Origin: an uncultured Marivita sp.
GTDB lineage: Bacteria; Pseudomonadota; Alphaproteobacteria; Rhodobacterales; Rhodobacteraceae
Direction: 5' to 3'
Assembly: GCF_947488135.1 (NCBI RefSeq)
Contig: NZ_CANKYW010000001.1
Location: 1,178,001-1,242,000, forward strand
DNA: 64,000 nucleotides
The translations under genes were made by a program, and so were the position numbers. Position 1 is the first letter of the stretch. Every line of letters begins with the position of its first letter. Shown here in pieces: positions 20,468-30,469 of this stretch. The notes below the pieces were generated by a model that had not been told where the DNA came from, did no database searches, and worked only from the letters and a program-made list of their open reading frames with translations.

Positions 20468-21091
20468 ATGCCGCAGGAAACGCAAGGCGTGCGCGCCATC
20501 GCGCAGGAGATCGTGGCGCGCGAGGGTGGCTATGTGAACGATCCGGACGATCCCGGAGGGGCCACCAACCATGGCGTGACGATCCACACAATGCGCCGAC
20601 TTGGCCTTGATCTGACAGGCGACGGGCAGGTGACGACAGCGGATGTCCGGCGTCTGACCCGCGATCAGGCGGTGGGCATTTTCATCGAACACTACTTCAC
20701 CCGACCCCGGATCGACGATCTGCCAACTCCGCTCCAGCCCGCGGTGTTCGATATGTACGTCAATGCCGGGGCCAACGCGGTGAAGATTCTGCAACGGCTT
20801 TTGCGGCAGATGGGCTTCGACATCGCGGTCGACGGTGTGATCGGTCCGAAAACCATCGCGGCGGCGGCACGGGCTATGGCTATGGCACCGGATCATCTGG
20901 TCGATGCCTACGGGATCGCGCGGCGCAACTATTATTTCGACCTCGCCGACCGCCGCCCGGCCAGCCGCAAATACGCGCGAACCCGGAAAGGCGGCAAGGG
21001 CGGCTGGATCACCCGCGCCGAAACCTTCATCGCCCGGCGCTATCATCTGAGCGCCGAGGCCTTTCAGCAAAGGATTGCAGCATGGGACTGA
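20468..21091 (+). CDS. GH108-type N-acetylmuramidase / endolysin (GTA lysis-type)
   Basis: 207 residues. The N-terminal glycoside hydrolase 108 domain has Glu19 in REGGYVNDPDDPGGATNHG, the expected catalytic residue. The C-terminal third (DIAVDGVIGPKTIAA) is a PG_binding_3 repeat. It would cut peptidoglycan. The gene overlaps the start of a GTA-type holin gene by 10 bp. No signal peptide is visible, so export would depend on the holin. I recall an endolysin/holin pair of this kind serving release of gene transfer agents in Rhodobacter capsulatus. Ribosome site CGGGAGG precedes the ATG. Confidence 0.88.
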   Translation: MPQETQGVRAIAQEIVAREGGYVNDPDDPGGATNHGVTIHTMRRLGLDLTGDGQVTTADVRRLTRDQAVGIFIEHYFTRPRIDDLPTPLQPAVFDMYVNAGANAVKILQRLLRQMGFDIAVDGVIGPKTIAAAARAMAMAPDHLVDAYGIARRNYYFDLADRRPASRKYARTRKGGKGGWITRAETFIARRYHLSAEAFQQRIAAWD

Positions 21092-21624
21092 TCGAACAGG
21101 TGTTTTCGCTGGTTTTCGGATCCGGGCGCAACGTGTTGCGTGAAACGGCTGAGGTCTTCGTCCCCAACGCCGAAGCGCAGGCGCAGCGCGATCACGGGAT
21201 GCAGGACGCGGCCTTGCAGCAATTCGCAAGCGAATTCCACGCGCCGCAGCGTGGCTGGTTCGACCGCCTCATGGACGCACTGAACCGCGTGCCGCGCCCG
21301 GCGATGGCGTTGGGCACTTTGGGGCTGTTCGTGGCGGCGATGGTGGACCCGGTCTGGTTTGGTGCGCGCATGGCGGGGCTGGCCTTGGTGCCCGAGCCGC
21401 TCTGGTGGCTGCTCGGCGCGATCGTCAGTTTCTATTTCGGCGCGCGGCATCAGGCGAAAGGCCAGGAATTTCAACGCGATCTGGCCACTCGGATGACCGT
21501 GCCGGTGTCCGACGTGGTGCGGCGGATCGAAAGCCTCGACCATGCGCCAGAGCCGGAACTCCCGGTGCGACCCGATGGCAACGCGGCGCTAGAAGAATGG
21601 CAACGGCTCCGTCGAGGCCCGTGA
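21082..21624 (+). CDS. Holin of the GTA_holin_3TM family
   Basis: 180 residues. A short N-terminal amphipathic stretch is followed by hydrophobic segments at ~residues 73-95 (PAMALGTLGLFVAAMVDPVW) and ~98-120 (LVPEPLWWLLGAIVSFYFG). The family (PF11351) is named for gene transfer agent release. The start overlaps the muramidase gene by 10 bp in another frame, a typical lysis-cassette arrangement. No GTA capsid or terminase gene is visible nearby; in related bacteria these lie elsewhere. Confidence 0.88.
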   Translation: MGLIEQVFSLVFGSGRNVLRETAEVFVPNAEAQAQRDHGMQDAALQQFASEFHAPQRGWFDRLMDALNRVPRPAMALGTLGLFVAAMVDPVWFGARMAGLALVPEPLWWLLGAIVSFYFGARHQAKGQEFQRDLATRMTVPVSDVVRRIESLDHAPEPELPVRPDGNAALEEWQRLRRGP

Positions 21625-21670
21625 CCCCGGTGCTTGCGACAATGTGAACCGTGTTGAGGGCCGAAACCCG

Positions 21671-21706
21671 TTGGCCACGGCCTGCGCTGCGCCTATACTC
21701 TAGCGC
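21671..21706 (+). promoter_or_regulatory. Predicted promoter of ccmF giving a leaderless mRNA
   Basis: TTGGCC (21671-21676), 17-bp spacer, TATACT (21694-21699), then 7 bp to the ATG at 21707. Transcription starting about 7 bases after the -10 would begin at the start codon, and there is no ribosome site, so a leaderless message is likely. Confidence 0.55.
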
Positions 21707-23674
21707 ATGGTTACAGAACTCGGTCACTTCGCCCTCATCCTCGCGTTTCTCGTCGCGATTGTGCAATCCGTTGTCCCACTTGTGGGCGCGCATAAACGCT
21801 GGCCGGGATGGATGGCCGTGGCCGAACCCGCTGCGACGGTGCAGTTCCTGCTGACGGCCTTTGCCTTCGCGGCGCTGACCTATGCCTTCGTGACTTCCGA
21901 TTTCTCGCTCCGGCTGGTCTGGCTCAACAGCCATTCCGCCAAGCCGATGATCTACAAGATCAGCGGTGTCTGGGGGAATCACGAAGGCTCGATGCTCCTT
22001 TGGGTGCTGATCCTGACGCTCTTCGGCGCGATGGCCGCGTGGTTCGGCAAGGGCCTTCCGCCGACGCTGCGCGCCCGCGTGTTGGCCGTGCAATCCGCCG
22101 TGGCCGTGGCGTTCTTCGCCTTCATCCTCTTCACCTCCAACCCGTTCCTGCGCCTGGCTGTGCCGCCCTTTGATGGGCAGGACCTTAACCCGCTGTTGCA
22201 GGATCCGGGATTGGCCTTCCACCCCCCGTTCCTTTACCTTGGCTATGTCGGCCTCAGCATCTGCTTCAGCTTTGCCGTGGCCGCCCTGATCGAAGGGCGC
22301 GTCGATGCCGCCTGGGGCCGCTGGGTGCGCCCGTGGACACTTGCCGCCTGGGTCTTCCTGACCATCGGCATCGCGCTTGGCTCGTGGTGGGCCTATTACG
22401 AGCTTGGCTGGGGTGGTTTCTGGTTCTGGGACCCGGTCGAAAACGCGTCCTTCATGCCGTGGTTGCTTGCCGCAGCCCTGCTGCATTCGGCCATCGTGGT
22501 CGAAAAGCGCGAGGCGCTGAAAAGCTGGACCATCCTGCTCGCCATCCTCGCCTTCGGCTTTTCGCTGATCGGTACGTTCATCGTCCGCTCGGGCCTTCTG
22601 ACCTCCGTCCACGCTTTCGCAAACGACCCCGAACGCGGTGTGTTCATCCTGATGATCATGGTGTTCTTCACCGGCGGCGCGCTCACGCTGTTCGCGGCGC
22701 GGGCCGGGACGATGGAGGCCAAGGGCGTGTTCGGCGTCGCCAGCCGCGAAAGCGCGCTGGTTGCCAACAACGTCCTTCTCGCGGTGAGTTGTTTCGTCGT
22801 CTTCGTCGGCACACTCTGGCCCGTCGTGGCCGAGATGTTCTTCGACACCAAGCTCAGCGTCGGCGCGCCATTCTTCAACATGGCCTTCACGCCCTTCATG
22901 GTGGTTCTGGGTCTCCTGCTGCCGCTCGGCTCCATGCTCAGCTGGAAGCGGGCCAAGACGGGGCGGGCGCTCAAGCAACTGCTCCCCGGTTTCATTCTCA
23001 GCGTTCTGGTGCTGGGCCTCTTCTGGACGATGCAGACCGGAAACAGCCTGCTTGGCCCGGTGGGCATGTTCCTTGGCGCGTGGATCGTGTCGGGTGCCTT
23101 GCTCGACCTGACCAACCGGCTTGGCCAGTCGCGTGACCTGACGCGCCTCTTCCGGCTGCCGCGCGCCGATTGGGGCAAGGCCACGGCGCATATCGGCCTT
23201 GGCGTCACCATGGTGGGCATCGCTGGCCTCATGGCGTGGCAAGAGGAAGACATCCGCGTCGCGCAGATCGGCGAACCGTTTCAGGTAGGCGATTTCGAGC
23301 TCGAACTGACCGCCGTAAACCAGGTGCGGGGCCCGAATTACTTTTCCACCATGGGCGACGTGATCGTGCGTCAGGATGGAGAGCAGATCGCTTTCCTGAA
23401 CCCCGAAAAACGCAATTACCCCGTGGCCCAGATGCCGACCACCGAAGCGGCCATCGACTACCGCTTCCTGCGCGACATTTACGTCGTGATCGGCGATCCG
23501 CAGGACAACGGCGGCTGGGTGATGCGCACCTATATCAAGCCTCTGGCCAACTGGATCTGGGCGGGGTCCATCCTGATGGCCCTTGGCGGCATCCTGTCCC
23601 TGACCGACCGCCGCTTCCGTGTGGCCGCCGGTGCCAAGCGGCAGGCTCCGGCACAGGGGGTTCCGGCGGAATGA
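21707..23674 (+). CDS. ccmF: Cytochrome c heme lyase subunit CcmF
   Basis: 655 residues, polytopic (about 14-15 helices). The WWD-type heme-handling loop is at ~residues 226-250 (ELGWGGFWFWDPVENAS), with WGNHEGSMLLWV earlier. Together with CcmH it attaches heme to apocytochrome c CxxCH sites in the periplasm, using heme delivered by CcmE (gene at 6.9 kb). The stop overlaps the ccmH start (ATGA). Confidence 0.97.
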   Translation: MVTELGHFALILAFLVAIVQSVVPLVGAHKRWPGWMAVAEPAATVQFLLTAFAFAALTYAFVTSDFSLRLVWLNSHSAKPMIYKISGVWGNHEGSMLLWVLILTLFGAMAAWFGKGLPPTLRARVLAVQSAVAVAFFAFILFTSNPFLRLAVPPFDGQDLNPLLQDPGLAFHPPFLYLGYVGLSICFSFAVAALIEGRVDAAWGRWVRPWTLAAWVFLTIGIALGSWWAYYELGWGGFWFWDPVENASFMPWLLAAALLHSAIVVEKREALKSWTILLAILAFGFSLIGTFIVRSGLLTSVHAFANDPERGVFILMIMVFFTGGALTLFAARAGTMEAKGVFGVASRESALVANNVLLAVSCFVVFVGTLWPVVAEMFFDTKLSVGAPFFNMAFTPFMVVLGLLLPLGSMLSWKRAKTGRALKQLLPGFILSVLVLGLFWTMQTGNSLLGPVGMFLGAWIVSGALLDLTNRLGQSRDLTRLFRLPRADWGKATAHIGLGVTMVGIAGLMAWQEEDIRVAQIGEPFQVGDFELELTAVNQVRGPNYFSTMGDVIVRQDGEQIAFLNPEKRNYPVAQMPTTEAAIDYRFLRDIYVVIGDPQDNGGWVMRTYIKPLANWIWAGSILMALGGILSLTDRRFRVAAGAKRQAPAQGVPAE

Positions 23675-24159
23675 GGCTGTCGATCTATCTGCGTTCTTTG
23701 GCAATCTTCCTTTGCCTCGCTCTGGCATGGCCCCTGGCCACACCGGTCTACGCGGTTCAGCCGGACGAGATGCTGGAGGACCCGGTGCTCGAAAACCGCG
23801 CGCGCGAGTTGTCGCGCGGGCTGCGCTGTGTGGTGTGCCAGAACGAAAGCATCGACGAATCCAACGCTGATCTGGCCCGCGAACTGCGACTGGTGGTCCG
23901 GGAACGACTGGTCGCCGGTGACAGCAACGAGGAAGTGCTGGATTACCTTGTCCAACGCTACGGCGAATTCGTGCTTCTCAGACCGCGCACCGATGGCTGG
24001 AACATGGTGCTCTGGCTTTCGGGGCCAGCGCTGTTCCTGATCGCGCTTGGGATCGGCATTACGTATATCCGCAGCCGCTCCAACGCCGTCGCACCGACCG
24101 AGGCGGGGCTGTCCGAGGATGAGACCGCGCGCCTGAAGGAAATCCTGAAGGACAGCTGA
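23671..24159 (+). CDS. ccmH: Cytochrome c maturation protein CcmH
   Basis: 162 residues: signal peptide (~1-25, ending VYA), periplasmic thioredox-like three-helix domain with LRCVVCQ (the redox-active CxxC, LRCxxC signature), then one transmembrane helix (~MVLWLSGPALFLIALGIGITYI). It reduces apocytochrome c thiols for heme ligation. Only the short CcmH form is encoded; the TPR part (CcmI) is not here. Start ATG 23671 overlaps the ccmF stop. Confidence 0.96.
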   Translation: MRLSIYLRSLAIFLCLALAWPLATPVYAVQPDEMLEDPVLENRARELSRGLRCVVCQNESIDESNADLARELRLVVRERLVAGDSNEEVLDYLVQRYGEFVLLRPRTDGWNMVLWLSGPALFLIALGIGITYIRSRSNAVAPTEAGLSEDETARLKEILKDS

Positions 24160-24246
24160 TCGGGTGTTGTGACGCCGCGTTGGCCTTTGCCAAAGCGCGC
24201 GCTTGTGTGTTTGATGCCCGCGACAGCCTTCAGGAGCACCCGGCGC

Positions 24247-25023
24247 ATGGATTACGACACGATCACCTACGACCTCACCGACGACATCGCGACCGTCACG
24301 CTCAACCGACCCGAGGTGATGAATGCACTCAACACCCAGATGCGGGCCGAACTCACCGACGCTGTTCTCGAGGCGGGCAAAACCGCGCGGGTCGTGGTTC
24401 TGACCGGGGCGGGCAAATCCTTCTGCTCGGGACAGGATTTGGGGGATCGCGCCAATGCGGCGAATCTCGACTTGGAACGCACCTTGCGCGACGAATACGT
24501 GCCGATGCTCCGCGCGATCTACGACTGCCCGGTGCCAACAATCAGCGCCGTCAATGGGGCTGCGGCCGGGGCAGGGGCGAACCTCGCGCTGGCCGCAGAT
24601 GTGGTCATCGCAAGCGACTCCGCGTTTTTCCTGCAAGCCTTCACCCGGATCGGCCTGATCCCCGATGCCGGCGGCACCTACTACCTGCCGCGCCAGATGG
24701 GGCTGGCCAAGGCAATGGGGGCCGCGCTTTTCGCCGAAAAGATCACCGCACGTCAGGCGGATGACTGGGGCATGATCTGGGAAGCCGTGCCCGACGCGAC
24801 TTTCGCCGAGCATTGGAAATCCCGCGCTGCTCATCTCGCCAAAGGGCCGACCGCCGCCTACCAGCGGGTCAAGCAATCCATTCGCGCGTCGTTCGACAAT
24901 GATCTAGAAGACCAACTCGCCTTGGAAGCCAAGCTGCAAGGCCAATGCGGCCAGACCCGCGATTTCAAGGAAGGCGTGGTGGCCTTCCTCGAAAAACGCC
25001 CGGCGCAGTACGAAGGGCGCTAG
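24247..25023 (+). CDS. Enoyl-CoA hydratase/isomerase, PaaG-like
   Basis: 258 residues of the crotonase family. The oxyanion-hole block is GAGKSFCSGQDLGDR and AAGAGANLALAADVV; the catalytic region IGLIPDAGGTYYLPR with its Asp resembles PaaG (1,2-epoxyphenylacetyl-CoA isomerase), as does DDWGMIWEAV. Other paa genes are absent, so a general hydratase/isomerase role remains possible. AGGAG ribosome site before ATG 24247. Its TAG stop interlocks with the stop of the convergent acetyltransferase gene. Confidence 0.85.
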   Translation: MDYDTITYDLTDDIATVTLNRPEVMNALNTQMRAELTDAVLEAGKTARVVVLTGAGKSFCSGQDLGDRANAANLDLERTLRDEYVPMLRAIYDCPVPTISAVNGAAAGAGANLALAADVVIASDSAFFLQAFTRIGLIPDAGGTYYLPRQMGLAKAMGAALFAEKITARQADDWGMIWEAVPDATFAEHWKSRAAHLAKGPTAAYQRVKQSIRASFDNDLEDQLALEAKLQGQCGQTRDFKEGVVAFLEKRPAQYEGR

Positions 25024-25529
25024 GCTGCGCGCTGGTCGGGCTTCAGCGTGAAATACACGCTGTCCGACCATACCCCGTCGACGCAATAGGTGTTCTTGGC
25101 CGCGCCGGTCTGGACAAAGCCAGCGGCCCGCAACGTCGCCACGGAGGCGGCGTTCATCGGGTCCGCATCGGCGGTCAGTTGCGGATAGTGCAGGACCTCG
25201 AAGAAATAGGGGATCAGCGCCGTCAACGCCTCCGACATCAGCCCTTGCTGCCAATGGTCTGAACGCAGGAGGAACCCGATCTCATCGCCCATGTGCACCC
25301 CGGCGCAGCCGATGGCGTGGCCTCCGCGTTCGATGACGAAATAGGTCACAACCGGCTCTGACGAGGCGATCAGCCGATCCAGATGGCGCTTTGTCTTGGC
25401 AAGTTCGTCATGCGGCGGAGTCGACCAATAGCGCATAACCAACGGGTCGCTGTAGACCGCGTGCAGATCCTCCAGATCTTCGGGCCGGGCTTTCCGCAGG
25501 ACCAGTCGTTCGGTGCGCAGTTGGGTCAT
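25020..25529 (-). CDS. GNAT-family acetyltransferase (RimJ/RimL type)
   Basis: 169 residues. TERLVLRKARPEDLEDL at the N-terminus and HWQQGLMSEALTALIPYFFE (acetyl-CoA site) are typical of the RimJ/RimL-like GNAT group that acetylates protein N-termini or small molecules. Convergent with the PaaG-like gene: both genes end in TAG within the tetramer CTAG at 25020-25023. The ATG at 25529 matches the family start; an upstream extension into the gltA terminator is rejected. Confidence 0.85.
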   Translation of the reverse strand: MTQLRTERLVLRKARPEDLEDLHAVYSDPLVMRYWSTPPHDELAKTKRHLDRLIASSEPVVTYFVIERGGHAIGCAGVHMGDEIGFLLRSDHWQQGLMSEALTALIPYFFEVLHYPQLTADADPMNAASVATLRAAGFVQTGAAKNTYCVDGVWSDSVYFTLKPDQRAA

Positions 25530-25531
25530 AC

Positions 25532-25560
25532 GAAAAAGGCCGCCCGAAGGCGACCTTTCC
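25532..25560 (-). terminator. Rho-independent terminator of gltA
   Basis: On the minus strand: AAAGGTCGCC, TTCG loop, GGCGGCCTTT (one G-U pair) and a following T run. It lies directly after the gltA stop and just before the acetyltransferase start. Confidence 0.8.
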
Positions 25561-25567
25561 TCACATC

Positions 25568-26863
25568 TCAGCGATTTTCGATATCGACGTAATCGCGCAG
25601 CGTCTCGCCCTGGTAGAGCTGACGCGGGCGGCCGATCTTCATCTGCGGATCGGCAAGCTGTTCTTTCCACTGGGAAATCCAGCCGACAGTCCGGCTCAGT
25701 GCGAAGATCGGCGTGAACATGGAGGTCGGAAAGCCCATCGCTTCGAGGATGATGCCGGAATAGAAATCCACGTTCGGGAACAGCTTTTTCTCGGCAAAAT
25801 AGGGGTCGGCGAGTGCTGCTTTCTCCAGTTCCTTCGCGGTGGCGAGGATCGGGTTGTTCTCCACGCCCAAGAGATCGAGCACCTCGTCCGCCGATTGCTT
25901 CATCACCGTCGCGCGCGGATCGAAATTCTTGTAGACCCGGTGGCCAAAGCCCATCAGGCGGAACGGATCGTTCTTGTCTTTAGCACGGGCGATATATTCC
26001 GGGATATTCTCGGGCGTGCCGATTTCCTTGAGCATCTCGAGGCAGGCCTGGTTCGCACCGCCATGCGCCGGTCCCCAAAGGCAGGCAATACCGGCCGCGA
26101 TACAGGCAAACGGGTTCGCCCCCGAGCTTGAGGCCAGACGCACCGTTGAGGTCGACGCGTTCTGCTCGTGATCGGCATGCAGGGTGAAGATACGGTCCAT
26201 CGCGCGGGCGAGGATCGGATCGACCTGGTATTCCTCGGCCGGTACGGCAAAGCACATATGCAGGAAGTTCGCGGCGTAATCGAGATCGTTGCGCGGATAC
26301 ACGAAGGGCTGACCGATGGAATATTTGTAGGCCATCGCGGCAATCGTCGGCATCTTGGCGATCAGGCGGTGCGATGCGATCTCGCGCTCGCGCGGGTTAT
26401 TGATGTCGGTGGAGTCATGGTAAAACGCCGACATCGCACCGACCACACCCACCATCGTCGCCATCGGATGCGCATCCCGGCGGAAGCCACGGAAGAAGTT
26501 ATGCATCTGCTCGTGGATCATCGTGTGCTGGGTGATCGTCTTTTCGAAATGCTCCAACTCTTCTGCCTTGGGCAGATAGCCGTAAAGCAACAGGAAACAC
26601 ACTTCGAGATAGTGCGATTTCTCGGCCAGTTGATCGATCGGGTAGCCCCGGTGCAGCAATTCGCCCTTGTCACCGTCGATGAAGGTGATGGTGCTGTCGC
26701 ACGCGGCGGTCGAGGTAAAACCGGGATCATAGGTGAACACGCCGGCCTGCGCATAGAGCTTGCGAATGTCGATCACATCCGGTCCGGCAGTGGGGGCATA
26801 AATCGGAAGCTCGTAAGAGCTGTCGCCAATGGTCAGCGTCGCGGTTTTAGAGGTGTCAGACAT
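25568..26863 (-). CDS. gltA: Citrate synthase
   Basis: Condenses oxaloacetate and acetyl-CoA at the entrance of the TCA cycle. 431 residues, the hexameric type II length. Active-site blocks: [14 protein letters not shown] (His), [14 protein letters not shown] (His), and [12 protein letters not shown] (Asp). Located 84 bp downstream of gltX on the same strand. It ends in a clear terminator. Confidence 0.97.
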   Translation of the reverse strand: MSDTSKTATLTIGDSSYELPIYAPTAGPDVIDIRKLYAQAGVFTYDPGFTSTAACDSTITFIDGDKGELLHRGYPIDQLAEKSHYLEVCFLLLYGYLPKAEELEHFEKTITQHTMIHEQMHNFFRGFRRDAHPMATMVGVVGAMSAFYHDSTDINNPREREIASHRLIAKMPTIAAMAYKYSIGQPFVYPRNDLDYAANFLHMCFAVPAEEYQVDPILARAMDRIFTLHADHEQNASTSTVRLASSSGANPFACIAAGIACLWGPAHGGANQACLEMLKEIGTPENIPEYIARAKDKNDPFRLMGFGHRVYKNFDPRATVMKQSADEVLDLLGVENNPILATAKELEKAALADPYFAEKKLFPNVDFYSGIILEAMGFPTSMFTPIFALSRTVGWISQWKEQLADPQMKIGRPRQLYQGETLRDYVDIENR

Positions 26864-26947
26864 ACGTGGTCCCTTCGTCTCAATGCTCTGAACAAAGCGC
26901 CCAGAGCCAGCTATCCCAAGCCTCGGCAGATCCCACCATCAAAGGTG

Positions 26948-28360
26948 TCAGACGTCCCCCGTGGCGGCTGCTTCTGTCAGGCGGGCGATCGTTTCGTCGC
27001 GCCCCAGAACCAGCATCATATCGAACACACTCGGCGTCACGGCCCGGCCCGCAAGCGCTGCCCGCATCGGGCCCGCCAGTTTGCCGAATTTGGTCCCGTG
27101 CTCTTCTGCAATTCGGGATGTGACGGCTTCAAGCTCGTCGCGCGTCCAGCTAGCATTTTGCAACTGCGGCGTCAACGATTGCAGTATACCACGGGATACC
27201 GTGTCGAGCTGCTTGGCCGCTTTCTCTTCCATCTCGATCGGGCGATTTGTCAGAACAAAGTGCGCCTTTTCAATCAGTTCCGGGAAAGTGCGCGCCCGCT
27301 CCTTGAGGCAATACATCGCACGACCCATCCCGTCGGCCTGGGCTTCCGTGAGGGCAGGCTCGCCTGCGGCCGCAAGGTAAGCCTGCAATTCATGCAGCAG
27401 TGCAGCATCGTCCGCGACGGCGATATGTTGTCCGCTCAGATTCTCCAGTTTCTTGAAATCGAACCGCGCCGGGGATTTGCCGATGCCGCTCAGGTCGAAC
27501 CACTCTTTTGCCTGATCATCCGTAAAGAATTCGTCATCGCCGTGGCTCCAGCCTAAGCGCGTGAGGTAATTGCGCATGCCCGCCGCCGGGTAGCCCATCG
27601 CCTGGTATTCCTCGACACCCAGCGCGCCGTGACGTTTTGACAGCTTCTTGCCATCTGGCCCGTGAATCAGCGGGATATGCGCCCAGATCGGCACGTCCCA
27701 GCCCATTGCCGTGTAGATGCCCATCTGGCGTGCCGCATTGTTGAGGTGGTCATCCCCCCGGATCACATGGGTCACGCCCATGTCATGATCATCGACAACA
27801 ACCGCCAGCATGTAGACGGGTGTGCCGTCGGATCGTAACAGCACCATGTCATCCAGCTGATCGTTGCGGATGGTGACATCGCCCTGCACCTGATCCTCGA
27901 TCACGGTGCTGCCGTCCTGCGGGGTCTTCAGGCGAATGACATATGGCGCGTCGGGATGCGTGCTCGGGTCGGCATCGCGCCACGGGCTTTGGAACAGGGT
28001 GGATTTCCCCTCGGCCCGCGCCGCCTCGCGAAACGCCTCGATCTCGTCCTGGGTCGAAAAACATTTGTAGGCGGCACCCTTGGCAAGCAACTCGTGCGCC
28101 ACTTCGGCATGCCGTTCGGCCCCTGCGGCCTGGCTGACCACGTCGCCGTCATGGTCCAGCCCGAGCCAGTCCAATCCCTTGAGAATCGCCGCCGTGGCCT
28201 CCGGCGTGGAGCGGGCCCGATCCGTGTCCTCGATCCGCAGCAGGAATTTGCCGCCGCGCCCGCGCGCATATAGCCAGTTGAACAACGCCGTGCGCGCCCC
28301 GCCGATATGCAGGTAACCGGTCGGAGAGGGGGCGAAACGGGTGACGATCTGGCCTGACAT
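26948..28360 (-). CDS. gltX: Glutamyl-tRNA synthetase
   Basis: Class I synthetase charging tRNA-Glu. 470 residues. The HIGH-type motif is [15 protein letters not shown] near residue 12, and the KMSKS-type loop is [11 protein letters not shown]. The C-terminal anticodon-binding domain runs from ~residue 330. Divergent from comEC with 78 bp between starts. An enzyme specific to tRNA-Glu or one also charging tRNA-Gln cannot be told apart here. Confidence 0.95.
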   Translation of the reverse strand: MSGQIVTRFAPSPTGYLHIGGARTALFNWLYARGRGGKFLLRIEDTDRARSTPEATAAILKGLDWLGLDHDGDVVSQAAGAERHAEVAHELLAKGAAYKCFSTQDEIEAFREAARAEGKSTLFQSPWRDADPSTHPDAPYVIRLKTPQDGSTVIEDQVQGDVTIRNDQLDDMVLLRSDGTPVYMLAVVVDDHDMGVTHVIRGDDHLNNAARQMGIYTAMGWDVPIWAHIPLIHGPDGKKLSKRHGALGVEEYQAMGYPAAGMRNYLTRLGWSHGDDEFFTDDQAKEWFDLSGIGKSPARFDFKKLENLSGQHIAVADDAALLHELQAYLAAAGEPALTEAQADGMGRAMYCLKERARTFPELIEKAHFVLTNRPIEMEEKAAKQLDTVSRGILQSLTPQLQNASWTRDELEAVTSRIAEEHGTKFGKLAGPMRAALAGRAVTPSVFDMMLVLGRDETIARLTEAAATGDV

Positions 28361-28438
28361 TGGGCGCGTTTACCTTTCGATAACTGTATCGGGAGTAGTC
28401 TTAGGCTCTCTTTACCAGCACCATCCACGGGGGCAAGT

Positions 28439-30469
28439 ATGGCGCGGATCTGGTCTGTCATCCCCGACATGCTTCTCGCACAGCGCGGTGGCCTGTTTCC
28501 CTTTGTGCCGGTCTTCCTTGGCGTCGGCATCGCCCTCTATTTCGCGCTGCGGATCGAACCGCCGGTCTGGGCGCTCATCCTGTCAGCCGCCCTCGGCGGT
28601 TTGGCGCTGATCTGGCACCTGCGCAGCCGTTCCGCATGCGCGCCGGTGATCTGCGCCGTCGCGATGGTGGCCCTCGGGCTCGCGCTGGCAGGAACGCGGG
28701 CGCATCTGGTGGCGGGCCCGGTGCTCGACTGGCGCTATTACGGCCCGGTGACGGGCAGGGTGGTTGCTCTCGACCGCTCGGCCTCCGACGCGCTGCGCAT
28801 CACGCTCGACCGCGTCTGGCTGAGCGAGGTGCCACTTTCCGAAACACCCACCCGCGTGCGCCTGTCGCTGCATGTCAAAGGCGAAATTCTGACGCCGGAA
28901 CCAGGACAGACGATCATGACCACCGCCCATCTCGGCCCTCCCGGCGGCGCCGTCGAACCCGGAGGCTTCGATTTCCGCCGCCACGCCTGGTTCCTGCGCC
29001 TGGGCGCAGTCGGCTATACCCGCGTGCCGCTTGTCCTGTGGGAAGAGGCGGGCCGCGACCGGTTCATCTTCCAGACCCGCATGGCGATCTCGGCCCGTGT
29101 GCAGGCCGCGCTGCCCGGCGATACCGGCGCATTCGCCACCGCCATCATCACGGGCGACCGCAGCCCCATCCCCCAGCCGATATTGCAAGCCTTGCGGGAC
29201 ACCAACCTCGCGCATCTGCTGGCGATCTCGGGCCTGCATATGGGGTTGGTCAGCGCCTTTGTGTTCGCAACCCTGCGCCTTGGGCTGTTGCTGACCCCCA
29301 TTGGCCTGCGTTGGCCGATCAAGAAGATCGCGGCCGGTGGCGCGCTGGTCGTCGCGGCCATCTACCTTGCGCTGTCGGGCGGCAATGTCGCCACCGAACG
29401 CGCCTTCGTCATGGTCGCGGTGATGCTGCTCGCCGTCATGGTGGACCGCCGCGCAATCTCTCTGCGCGCGGTGGCACTGGCCGCGCTCATCGTGCTGGTT
29501 CTGCGACCCGAGGCGCTGATGGGGCCCGGCTTCCAGATGTCCTTCGCCGCGACCACGGCGCTTGTCGCGATCTTCAGCGCCATCCGCGACAGCTCCCATG
29601 ACCTGCCGCGCCACCGCCTCCTGCGCGGGGTGGCGTCGGTCGTCCTGTCCTCCGCCATCGCCGGGGCCGCGACCGCCCCCTTCGCCATGGCGCATTTCAA
29701 CCAGATCGCGCAGTTCGGCCTCATCGCGAATCTTCTGACCGTGCCGCTGATGGGCCTTCTGGTCATCCCGGCGGCGGTTCTTAGCATCCTGCTTATGCCT
29801 TTCGGCCTCGAAACCATTGGGCTGTCGCTGATGGGCTTTGGCCTCGACTGGATTCTCGCCGTCGCGCAGTCGATGGCAGGTTGGAGCGGCGCGGTGCGTC
29901 CGGTAATGACGCCAGCCCCGCCGGTCCTGCCCCTGATCACGTTGGGAGGTCTTTTCATCGTCCTGTGGCAAGAACGCCTGCGCTGGCTTGGGCTCGCCCC
30001 CGTCGCCTTGGCCGCACTTCTCTGGGCCAAGGCAGAGCGCCCACCGATCCTTGTCGCCGAAGGCGGCGCATTGGTCGGGGTGATGACCGATCAGGGCCGC
30101 GCCTTGTCCCGCGCGAAAGGGTCAGGCTTCATCGCCGAGGTGTGGTTGGAAAATGACGGGCAGGGGCTCGACCAACCCGCGGCAGCGGCACTTTGGGCAG
30201 GCTCCGACACCACGGTCCGTCACATCCACGGCAAACGCAACGCCGCCAGCTATGAGGGATGCACCGACGGTGCGCTGGTGATCGCCAGCGCGAACTTGCC
30301 CGCCCGGGCCAACGCACCCTCCTGCAGGGTGCTGGACGCGGCGGCCCTGACCGATCTTGGCAGCCTTTCCGTGACCCGGAAGGACGACGGGACGTGGCAC
30401 ATAGAAAAGGCGCGCGACCGATCCGGCGCGCGCCTCTGGAATGATAAAGCCGTGCGAAACGCTCAGTAG
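28439..30469 (+). CDS. comEC: ComEC/Rec2-family DNA-uptake channel protein
   Basis: 676 residues, polytopic. An N-terminal DUF4131/OB-like part (~90-190) precedes the competence domain with [21 protein letters not shown] (the family signature) around residue 260, then about ten helices. It would form the inner-membrane channel for single-stranded DNA uptake. The C-terminal beta-lactamase-like domain is short or degenerate: no HxHxDH motif is visible in the last 150 residues. It converges on lexA and overlaps its stop by 7 bp. Confidence 0.9.
   Translation: MARIWSVIPDMLLAQRGGLFPFVPVFLGVGIALYFALRIEPPVWALILSAALGGLALIWHLRSRSACAPVICAVAMVALGLALAGTRAHLVAGPVLDWRYYGPVTGRVVALDRSASDALRITLDRVWLSEVPLSETPTRVRLSLHVKGEILTPEPGQTIMTTAHLGPPGGAVEPGGFDFRRHAWFLRLGAVGYTRVPLVLWEEAGRDRFIFQTRMAISARVQAALPGDTGAFATAIITGDRSPIPQPILQALRDTNLAHLLAISGLHMGLVSAFVFATLRLGLLLTPIGLRWPIKKIAAGGALVVAAIYLALSGGNVATERAFVMVAVMLLAVMVDRRAISLRAVALAALIVLVLRPEALMGPGFQMSFAATTALVAIFSAIRDSSHDLPRHRLLRGVASVVLSSAIAGAATAPFAMAHFNQIAQFGLIANLLTVPLMGLLVIPAAVLSILLMPFGLETIGLSLMGFGLDWILAVAQSMAGWSGAVRPVMTPAPPVLPLITLGGLFIVLWQERLRWLGLAPVALAALLWAKAERPPILVAEGGALVGVMTDQGRALSRAKGSGFIAEVWLENDGQGLDQPAAAALWAGSDTTVRHIHGKRNAASYEGCTDGALVIASANLPARANAPSCRVLDAAALTDLGSLSVTRKDDGTWHIEKARDRSGARLWNDKAVRNAQ

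Noticed and set aside
21425-23743. 772-codon open frame opposite holin and ccmF
   Set aside because: Antisense to strongly conserved ccmF; composition (His/Glu/Gln/Arg-rich) is typical of a mirror frame.
28439-30469. Complete competence locus
   Set aside because: Only comEC is present; no comEA, comF, pilus or dprA gene is seen, so active transformation cannot be claimed from this window.
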